From Halopseudomonas xinjiangensis (GTDB taxonomy: Bacteria; Pseudomonadota; Gammaproteobacteria; Pseudomonadales; Pseudomonadaceae), in contig DRFO01000026.1 in assembly GCA_011050525.1 (NCBI GenBank), forward strand, positions 1 through 64,000: a stretch of 64,000 nucleotides of DNA. Reading direction: 5' to 3'. Under the pieces are notes generated by a model. That model had not been told where the DNA came from and made no database searches. It saw nothing but the letters and a program-made list of their open reading frames with translations. Within the stretch, counting starts at the first letter, position 1, and the number at the start of each line of letters is the position of its first letter. A program made the translations under genes and the position numbers. Positions 57,622 to 64,000 of the stretch are shown here, one piece after another.

Positions 57622-58589
57622 TCGACTACACCCCCCTGTATCAAGCCCTTGAGGGAACACCCCTTGCCCATTGGCTCGACCCTTTGCCGGCGGCTCTCGG
57701 TCGACGGATCGAGGAGGCGCGCAAACATGGCGACCTGGCTCGCTGGCAGGCCTGTCTTGATCAACTGCCAGCCTTGGTCACCCCTGCTTTCGAGATCCAT
57801 CAACGGGTCGCTATCGGCTCGGCGAACGATCTGACTGACCACCAGCATGCCGAGCTCGGCACAGCACTTCGAGGACTTCATCCCTGGCGCAAGGGCCCCT
57901 TCGAGCTATTTGGGCTGGCCATCGATACGGAATGGCGCTCTGACTGGAAATGGGAACGCATTGCTCCGCATTTGCAGCTGGCCGGCAAACGCGTATTGGA
58001 TGTCGGATGTGGCAACGGCTATCACATGTGGCGCATGTGGGGCGCTGGCGCTGAGCTGGTCATCGGTGTAGACCCAAACCTGCTGTTCATGACCCAATTC
58101 GAGGTAGTACGCAAATACCTGCACGATGCACCCGTCTGGTTGTTGCCCTTCACCCTGGAGGATCTACCCGAGCCGACAGCTGGTTTCGACAGTGTGTTTT
58201 CCATGGGGGTGCTCTACCATCGACGCTCGCCCATCGACCACCTGCTGCAACTGCGAGCCTGCCTGCGCCCTGGCGGGGAGCTGATACTGGAAACCCTGGT
58301 TATTGACGGCGGCGAAACGGACTGCCTGGTCCCGGAAAATCGCTACGCCCAGATGCGCAATGTCTGGTTTCTCCCCTCGGTGCCCCTGCTGGAACGCTTT
58401 CTTCGCCGGGCCGGCTTCGGCAATGTGCGCTGTGTGGATGTGAACCGCACCAGCCGGGAGGAGCAGCGCAGCACGGAATGGATGCGCTTTCAGTCGCTTC
58501 CTGATTTCCTTGATCCGAAAGACCCTTCGCTGACCTGTGAAGGGCACCCTGCGCCGTTGCGCGCGACCCTGATTGCCGAGAGAGTCTAG
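57618..58589 (+). CDS. cmoB: tRNA U34 carboxymethyltransferase (GTG start)
   Basis: A 323-residue enzyme that transfers the carboxymethyl group of carboxy-SAM to 5-hydroxyuridine at tRNA position 34. Motifs are PWRKGPF (about residues 90-96), EWRSDWKW (about 106-113), the SAM site [17 protein letters not shown] (about 125-141) and [11 protein letters not shown] (about 198-208). I chose GTG 57618 because it gives VIDYTPLY, the same start as E. coli CmoB (MIDFGNFY), and the same 323-residue length. It overlaps the cmoA stop in GTGA, so the two are translationally coupled. An ATG at 57585 is the alternative. Confidence 0.95.
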   Translation: MIDYTPLYQALEGTPLAHWLDPLPAALGRRIEEARKHGDLARWQACLDQLPALVTPAFEIHQRVAIGSANDLTDHQHAELGTALRGLHPWRKGPFELFGLAIDTEWRSDWKWERIAPHLQLAGKRVLDVGCGNGYHMWRMWGAGAELVIGVDPNLLFMTQFEVVRKYLHDAPVWLLPFTLEDLPEPTAGFDSVFSMGVLYHRRSPIDHLLQLRACLRPGGELILETLVIDGGETDCLVPENRYAQMRNVWFLPSVPLLERFLRRAGFGNVRCVDVNRTSREEQRSTEWMRFQSLPDFLDPKDPSLTCEGHPAPLRATLIAERV

Positions 58590-58616
58590 GCTCCCGGCAA
58601 TCAGCCATTGAGCAAT

Positions 58617-61397
58617 CTATTGCCGCGTGAGCCAAGCGACCAGTTCGCTGGCTGGCATCGGCCTGGCAAACAGATAGCCCTGGCACATGCCGCATCCGCG
58701 ACTCTGCAGGAACCGCCACTGCGCCTCGGTTTCCACGCCTTCAGCGACCACCTCCAAGTGCATGTTGGCGGCCATGTCGAGGATCGTCGTCACCAGTTGG
58801 TTGTCCTCTGCCTGCTCGGGCACGCCCGCCAGGAAACTCTTGTCGATCTTGAGCCTGTCCAGGGGGAAACGGCGGAGATAAGCCAGCGATGAGTAGCCCG
58901 TTCCGAAATCATCAATCGCAATGCCTACGCCCAATGATTTCAGCTCATGCAAGGTTTGCTCACCCTGGCCAGCGCTGGTCATCAAGGCACCTTCGGTTAT
59001 TTCCAGCTCCAGCATGGTAGCGGGCAACCCGCTATCCTCCAGCGCAGTGCGGACCAGCTCAACCACATTTTGATCCACGAACTGTTTTGGCGACAGGTTC
59101 ACCGCCATGAACTCCAACCCCAGCCCTTGCTGTTGCCATTCCCTTGCTTGCCGGCAGGCTTCATTAAGCGCCCAGCGGCCGATCTGCACTATCAGTCCGT
59201 TCTGTTCAGCCAGAGGGATGAAAATATCGGGACCGATCATGCCACGTTCGGGATGCCGCCAGCGCAACAGCGCCTCGACACCAGTCGCACGTCGGCTTCG
59301 CACTTGTACCAAGGGCTGATAGAAAAGCTCCAGCTCATGATTTTCAAGTGCCTTGCGCAGGGAACGGTCGAGTTCGAAACGCTCATTGGCGGCCTCAGTC
59401 ATCTCCCGCGAGTATCCGCACGCCCGGTCTCTACCAAGGTCCTTGGCCGTAGCCATGGCTGCATCTGCATTGCGAACAAGGTCTGCGGCGCAGAGCCCAT
59501 CTTCCGGATAGCATGCATAGCCGACACTGGCGCCCAGGTAGATTTCACGGGCATCCGCCAGCAGCAGCGGCTGGCGCAGTTCGTTGCAGATAGCACTGGC
59601 GATGCGGTCGATCTCTGTCCGCGGCTGTTCCTGAATTATTAGCAGGAACTCGTCCCCTCCCAGCCGGGCCAGTACATTGCCGGGCAAACAGCAGCCAGCC
59701 AGGCGGTTCGCTATTTCCCGCAATACTGCATCGCCGCTGGCATGGCCCAGACTGTCATTGACGGCCTTGAATCGGTCCAGATCGACAAACAGAACAGCCA
59801 CCGCGCTGTTCAAAATTGCTGCCCGCCCAAGGTTTTGTTCAAGGTGTTGCATTGCCAGGGTTCGATTCGCCAGCCCTGTCAAACTATCGTAATGGGTCGC
59901 CAACTGCAGTTGTTCCTGGCTGTGCCGCAGTCGGCTTATATCGCTGAACATAACCACATACCGGCTGAGGTTGCCGTCGACATCCCGGACTGCACTTGCG
60001 GTGACCTGTACTGTAACTTCCTGCTGCTTGCTGTTTTTGATTACCGCTTCACCCTGCCAGTAACCATAGGTGGTCAGGGCCGCCCGGGCCGCGCGCATGA
60101 ACTCCTGGGGATCATGCGTATGCCCGCGCACGAAAGGACGTTGTGACACGACCTGCTCACGGGTTCTGCCGGTAATTTCGGTATAGGCCGGGTTGACGTT
60201 GAGTATGCAAAAGTCGAGATCCAGCACCACCATCCCTTCCCGGCTACCCTCAAACACCGCTGCAGCTTCTCTCAGGGCCTGCTCTTGCTCCTTACGCTCG
60301 TCGATCTCTTCAGCGAACATGACGTAGTACAAGGCCTTACCATCGGCGTCTCGAACCAGCGTGACTGTCAGGTTGACCCAGGCGAGGGCCTTCTCCCGAT
60401 TAAGGAACCGCGCCTCCATATTAAAACTGGCCGCTTCGCCAATTCGCAGAGCCCGGAGCCCCTTGATCAGCCCTGGCATTTCGTCTGGATGCAGCAACTC
60501 CGAGGCAGGTAAGTCCTTGACGGCGTGACTGGAGTATCCCGAACGCATTTCGAAGCGCGGATTGACGCTCAGGAGCTTCCCGTCCGGAGACATCAGCAGG
60601 ATACAGACGGCGGCATGCTCAAAAATTGCCGAGAAGCGCTTCTCAGAGGTTTCACGCTCGGTAGCCAGCCTGGATTTATGCACGACCAGCGCCGCCAGCC
60701 GGGTGAACTCTTTCAGCAGGGAGATATCGCGCTCGGTGGGCAGCGCCACCTTGTCGTTATAAATCGCGAAGGTACCCAGCACAATGCCATTTTCGTCTTT
60801 GAACGGCATCGACCAACACGCACGAAATGAGCCGAGCGCGATCAGCGCCGCATAGTCCGCCCAGCGCGGATCGGTGGTCACATCGCTGACGTAGACCGGC
60901 TCGCCGTGAAAGACCGCGCTTCCACAGGATCCGATATTTTCTCCAGGGACCAACCCATCCAGAGCTTTGACGTATTCGGCGGGCAGACTCGGGGAAGAGG
61001 CGGAAAACAGCCTACCGGTCTCGGGACTGCACAGCAGCACCGAGACCCGCTGTCCAGGCTGCAGCGCTTCCCATTCACGCGCCATGTCGTCCAGCAGCGA
61101 GCTGAGGCTGCTACGCCGTAGCAGCCCATCAAGGACGCTGCTGCGGGCCGCATTGATGCGGGCCTGCTCCCGGTAGTTCCGGTCAAACGCGTTAAGCCTG
61201 CTCTCACCCGACTGACGAAACAGACGCAGTTGGCCTAAAGCCAGCAGCGCTGCGACTGCGGACAATAGTAGGATCGCCATTTCCACCCTCGCGGGCTGGA
61301 TTTCATCAACAGTTACTGAATAGGCAAGCCCGATCAACGATAGAAGTACTAAAGCAAACAGGCTTGCAACCCCACCTGAAAAGGTACTTCGGGGCAT
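58617..61397 (-). CDS. GAF-PAS-PAS-GGDEF-EAL signalling protein
   Basis: A 926-residue cyclic-di-GMP signalling protein. It has two transmembrane helices (about residues 9-60), then a GAF domain (about 90-240), two PAS domains (about 250-370 and 375-495), a GGDEF domain (about 505-665, intact motif RLGGDEFLL) and an EAL domain (about 675-920, intact GVEALLRW, with catalytic residues such as EITEG and DDFGTGYSSL). Both enzyme motifs are intact, so it could make or break c-di-GMP; the balance is unknown. The GAF/PAS domains likely sense a small molecule or redox state. The ATG at 61397 has GGGAG upstream. Next to cmoB on the opposite strand. Confidence 0.92.
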   Translation of the reverse strand: MPRSTFSGGVASLFALVLLSLIGLAYSVTVDEIQPARVEMAILLLSAVAALLALGQLRLFRQSGESRLNAFDRNYREQARINAARSSVLDGLLRRSSLSSLLDDMAREWEALQPGQRVSVLLCSPETGRLFSASSPSLPAEYVKALDGLVPGENIGSCGSAVFHGEPVYVSDVTTDPRWADYAALIALGSFRACWSMPFKDENGIVLGTFAIYNDKVALPTERDISLLKEFTRLAALVVHKSRLATERETSEKRFSAIFEHAAVCILLMSPDGKLLSVNPRFEMRSGYSSHAVKDLPASELLHPDEMPGLIKGLRALRIGEAASFNMEARFLNREKALAWVNLTVTLVRDADGKALYYVMFAEEIDERKEQEQALREAAAVFEGSREGMVVLDLDFCILNVNPAYTEITGRTREQVVSQRPFVRGHTHDPQEFMRAARAALTTYGYWQGEAVIKNSKQQEVTVQVTASAVRDVDGNLSRYVVMFSDISRLRHSQEQLQLATHYDSLTGLANRTLAMQHLEQNLGRAAILNSAVAVLFVDLDRFKAVNDSLGHASGDAVLREIANRLAGCCLPGNVLARLGGDEFLLIIQEQPRTEIDRIASAICNELRQPLLLADAREIYLGASVGYACYPEDGLCAADLVRNADAAMATAKDLGRDRACGYSREMTEAANERFELDRSLRKALENHELELFYQPLVQVRSRRATGVEALLRWRHPERGMIGPDIFIPLAEQNGLIVQIGRWALNEACRQAREWQQQGLGLEFMAVNLSPKQFVDQNVVELVRTALEDSGLPATMLELEITEGALMTSAGQGEQTLHELKSLGVGIAIDDFGTGYSSLAYLRRFPLDRLKIDKSFLAGVPEQAEDNQLVTTILDMAANMHLEVVAEGVETEAQWRFLQSRGCGMCQGYLFARPMPASELVAWLTRQ

Positions 61398-61417
61398 GGC
61401 CAAATCTCCCGAGTTGG

Positions 61418-62212
61418 TTAACCAAAGACCGTCACTGTCTGCCTGCTGATCGCAACCAGATCACCCCTTTCGGTCCATACCATTGCGGACGCGTGCCCAT
61501 AGCCATCGCGAGCGTGCTCAATTTCCGCCCGGTAAAGCAGATAATCCGTATTTCCCACTGCTGGCTGGGGTTGAACGAACTCGATCGTCCAGGTCAGAGA
61601 GCTGGCTGGTGCTCGCTGTTTCAGGTGCGGCAATACCGCCGGTGGCCACACATCGACAAGACCCAGTATGTGGGCTTCGGCGATGGTGCCCTCATCGTTC
61701 CTGAAACTCATCCACCCGCCCATTTCCCTCTTGCTGCTGTTGGTAAAGGGAAGATCACCGAAGGCCCAGCGCACGGAGAAATTCTTGATGAAAACCGGGT
61801 TCAGCCCTTCTATATACGGCATCTCTACGCAGTCGTGGGGTGGTCTGGCTTGAGGCGCTGGCTCGGCAGGCACCTTGACCTCCGATTCCCGGGAGGCTCC
61901 AAAGCTACCCTGGATAATGCACATGACTTGGCCGTTCTGAGTCGCCTTGCCGAACATCTGGGTTACCGCCTTGCCCTCACGCAACACTTGCGCTTCAACC
62001 TGCATCGGTTCGCCGGGCGCAACCGGGCCGACGAAGGTGATCGCAAGGGAGCGTACCGGGCGCCCCTCCAGAACCTTTGCACGCATGCCTTCATACACGA
62101 GGGCGGCAACCAGGCCACCGTACCCCGCCCTCCCCTGGGCCCAGCTAGCAGGAACCGTAACTTCATTGGTCGAGGAAGAAGATAGATCAGCAAGCAATTC
62201 AGCAAAAGTCAT
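61418..62212 (-). CDS. TesB-like acyl-CoA thioesterase
   Basis: A 264-residue double hot-dog-fold thioesterase of the TesB/4HBT_3 type. It has ASWAQGRAGYGGLVAALVYEGM (an N-terminal hot-dog helix, about residues 23-44), PVRSLAITFVGPVAPGE, and a second hot-dog half with SLTWTIEFVQPQ (about 207-218) and GYGHASAMVWTERGDLVAIS near the end. It probably hydrolyses medium- or long-chain acyl-CoA. Its ATG at 62212 may couple to an overlapping upstream frame (see findings). No signal peptide. Confidence 0.85.
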   Translation of the reverse strand: MTFAELLADLSSSSTNEVTVPASWAQGRAGYGGLVAALVYEGMRAKVLEGRPVRSLAITFVGPVAPGEPMQVEAQVLREGKAVTQMFGKATQNGQVMCIIQGSFGASRESEVKVPAEPAPQARPPHDCVEMPYIEGLNPVFIKNFSVRWAFGDLPFTNSSKREMGGWMSFRNDEGTIAEAHILGLVDVWPPAVLPHLKQRAPASSLTWTIEFVQPQPAVGNTDYLLYRAEIEHARDGYGHASAMVWTERGDLVAISRQTVTVFG

Positions 62213-62288
62213 TGTTGGTTCTCTTGATTGGACACTTTGGCATGGTAGGCGATACAGGTGTCGGCGCAAAGCGTTCTAGCTTGAGCAT

Positions 62289-63017
62289 TCATTGGAGGAA
62301 TGTGCAGCGCCCTGGCGAAGGCATGCCCGACCCGGTAACCGATCGCAACCCGCAAAGCCAGCCCAGCGCCAGCCAGGCGGGGGGAATGTCTGGCCAATCG
62401 TGCTCACCCAGCTGTTCAATGGCAAACCCCGCCTCGCCTGCCCTGGCCAGCAAGCGCTCCTGCCACCAGATCAGATAATCACCCAATCCAGGCTGATGCT
62501 GGCTCAACATCACCGTGCGCAGCCTCATCGGCAGAGACTCGAACAACAGGGTGTCGATGGCGGGATAGACCTTCTGTTCGTTCTCGATATACGCCGACTC
62601 TGCGGCAGGCTGAAGGCCAAGCTTGCGCGCCAACAGGATCAGCTGGGCTGCGTATTCGTGGCGGCTACGAATGGGATCAAGCCTTGAGCGCCAATCCAGC
62701 TGCAGCCGCTCGACGGCTTCGACTAGCGTATTGGGTCCAGCCGTCGCGGCGTCCAGCAAGCTGGCGAGCCAGCGTCTCTGATGAAAGGGAACGGTATTCA
62801 GCAGCAGGACCAGTTCGGCGCTGCTCGATCCTGCACGGGGCTGCCAGGTGCCGACTTCGCCCTCCCGGATCTCGCTGATCCGCAGGCAGCGCCCCTGCCA
62901 GTCCAGCGGCAGCAATTGCGTCTGCAGCATTGTCCAGCGCCGAGCAAGGGCGTGCTTCTGACTGGTTAGCCAGCGCTCCAGCAGCCAGCGCGGTCTTGAT
63001 TTAAACCCCTGGGTCAC
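62289..63017 (-). CDS. Unrecognised cytoplasmic protein
   Basis: About 242 residues from a GTG start, which overlaps the YcjF stop by 17 bp; a later ATG at 62933 would give 214 residues. It is rich in Leu, Arg and Trp (LLERWLTSQKHALARRW, DIPPAWLALGWLCGL), with no transmembrane segments or known motif. It lies between a YcjF-like gene and the thioesterase on the same strand, so the three may be one operon. The C-terminal end is doubtful: another frame continues it better (see findings). Function unknown. Confidence 0.55.
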   Translation of the reverse strand: MTQGFKSRPRWLLERWLTSQKHALARRWTMLQTQLLPLDWQGRCLRISEIREGEVGTWQPRAGSSSAELVLLLNTVPFHQRRWLASLLDAATAGPNTLVEAVERLQLDWRSRLDPIRSRHEYAAQLILLARKLGLQPAAESAYIENEQKVYPAIDTLLFESLPMRLRTVMLSQHQPGLGDYLIWWQERLLARAGEAGFAIEQLGEHDWPDIPPAWLALGWLCGLRSVTGSGMPSPGRCTFLQ

Positions 63018-64000
63018 TCTTGTCTCGCCCCATGCGCTCTCGAATGCCGTTGATGATGCCACGGTTGTCTTCCAGCAGCATATCCTTGTCCCCTAACGGC
63101 ACGGCCCGACAGAGGTCCAATGTGAAATGACCCAGCCTGGCGCTATAGAGACCAATTCCGATCCCCTGTCCGATTCGTGCGGCCAGTTTTTCCATCAGCC
63201 CGGAGAGCAAGCTGTCGCTCAATGCGCCTATGGCCATCTCGGTGCCGCCAGCTAATGCAATATTGCGCAGCACATGGCGGGCGAGCCTCCAGCGTCCAAG
63301 CTGGCCCACGGGCAGACCGAAGCAGACCGCTACCTGTTGCATTACCCTGATATTGCGCCAGACCACCAGCAACAGATCAACCGTCACCCAGGGGCTGGTC
63401 GCAACCAGCATGCCGGTGCCGATTGCGCCCCTGCGGATCATCTGTCGCGCCTGGAGATCGAGCGGCTGGTAAAACAGCAAATTCAAGCGTCGGCTGACCT
63501 CTTCCGCACTGTGGGATCCGTCGAGATCGGCACAGGCGGCACGCATTCTGTTTGCTAGCGGAGTGTCGGCATAAAGCGCCTGCAATCGGTCGATCCAGTC
63601 CACGGCCAGGCGCTGCCGAGGATCGGCCAGGGCGGCTTTCATCTCCAGCCGCAACTGTTCCAGCGCAGTCAGCCGCCCACGCTGGCGGCGAATATCGCGC
63701 CATGCGAAAAGCCCGGTACCGACTATGGCTGCGCCAGCCGCACCAACCAGCCCACCGGCGACGGGATTCCATTGCCAGGCGGCCCAGGTCCAGCCTGCCC
63801 ACTCGAATGCCACTCCGCCGACTACTACCGCCAGCGCCGCACCCCACAAGCGCCGTGGCCACGGGCTCAAAGGGGGCGCATTCAATGCACCAGGCAGGGG
63901 CAATTCGTCGACAATTTTCTGTCCCCTGACGGTCAGTGTCGCCTCGCCAAGAATGCGCGTTGAGGCAAAGGGAGGCTCTAGAGCTTCCTCCTCCCAGCTA
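63001..64000 (-). CDS. YcjF-like membrane protein (DUF697), 5' end outside the window
   Basis: At least 333 residues, with no stop or start codon before the window edge. A hydrophobic segment lies near AALAVVVGGVAFEWAGW and another at WNPVAGGLVGAAGAAIVGTGLFAW. The conserved C-terminal region has YQPLDLQARQMIRRGAIGTG, the SPWVTVDLLLVVWRNIR motif and GIGIGLYSARLGHFTLDLCR. E. coli YcjF and its partner GTPase YcjX are both of unknown function; a YcjX-like gene may lie upstream beyond the window. Confidence 0.85.
   Translation of the reverse strand, partial: SWEEEALEPPFASTRILGEATLTVRGQKIVDELPLPGALNAPPLSPWPRRLWGAALAVVVGGVAFEWAGWTWAAWQWNPVAGGLVGAAGAAIVGTGLFAWRDIRRQRGRLTALEQLRLEMKAALADPRQRLAVDWIDRLQALYADTPLANRMRAACADLDGSHSAEEVSRRLNLLFYQPLDLQARQMIRRGAIGTGMLVATSPWVTVDLLLVVWRNIRVMQQVAVCFGLPVGQLGRWRLARHVLRNIALAGGTEMAIGALSDSLLSGLMEKLAARIGQGIGIGLYSARLGHFTLDLCRAVPLGDKDMLLEDNRGIINGIRERMGRDKSDPGV

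Overview
The window looks like chromosome from a Pseudomonas-type gammaproteobacterium. The evidence is the gene families, the gene order and the protein sequences recalled from P. aeruginosa. Blocks that match P. aeruginosa order include thrS-infC-rpmI-rplT-pheS-pheT-ihfA-merR-tRNA-Pro, aromatic aminotransferase next to uvrB, hrpA-fadD1-fadD2-lysophospholipase-phaJ1, MoxR/VWA/cysK, and putP-putA-pruR-asrA. These blocks lie closer together here than I recall in P. aeruginosa. A marine or low-GC Pseudomonas relative such as Halopseudomonas is plausible, but that is inference. There is no prophage, insertion sequence, CRISPR array or rRNA operon in the window.

Layout. 1-0.7 kb: remnants of a LysR gene. 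0.7-8.8 kb (minus strand): a YgjP-like metallopeptidase, tRNA-Pro, and the translation operon thrS-infC-rpmI-rplT-pheS-pheT-ihfA-merR. The operon carries three regulatory devices: a tRNA-Thr-mimicking hairpin before thrS, an ATT start codon for infC, and a terminator-like hairpin between rplT and pheS. 9-16.8 kb: EF-hand protein, aminotransferase, uvrB, tRNA-Val, azoreductase, small secreted protein, LysR, periplasmic cyclophilin and a FemAB/GNAT-like protein. 16.9-25.2 kb (minus): a candidate small RNA, DUF2057 lipoprotein, porin, FabH-like synthase, alpha/beta hydrolase and hrpA. 25.3-30.6 kb: a fatty-acid module with fadD2 and fadD1 on the minus strand, divergent from a lysophospholipase-like hydrolase and phaJ1.

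30.6-40.7 kb: VWA protein and MoxR ATPase, DUF748 protein, cysK, aceK, a cold-shock gene, a TetR regulator, a small membrane protein and oligopeptidase B. 40.7-40.9 kb: a short tandem array of about 26-bp units next to a palindromic repeat. 41-46 kb: a TetR-MFP-RND efflux operon that lacks its own outer-membrane channel; the pump has an Asn at one of the two usual proton-relay Asp positions. 46-52 kb: proline catabolism (putP, putA, PruR-like AraC regulator). 52-64 kb: a second-type Lon protease (AsrA-like), a FimV-like protein, cmoA-cmoB for tRNA wobble-uridine modification, a GAF-PAS-PAS-GGDEF-EAL protein, an acyl-CoA thioesterase, an unrecognised gene and a YcjF-like membrane protein that runs off the right edge.

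Most of the window is housekeeping. The most notable signals are regulatory or structural: the thrS operator, the ATT start of infC, the tandem repeat array, the altered RND proton relay, direct repeats upstream of putA spaced like AraC-family sites, and a possible small RNA. I do not see a clear undescribed multi-gene system.
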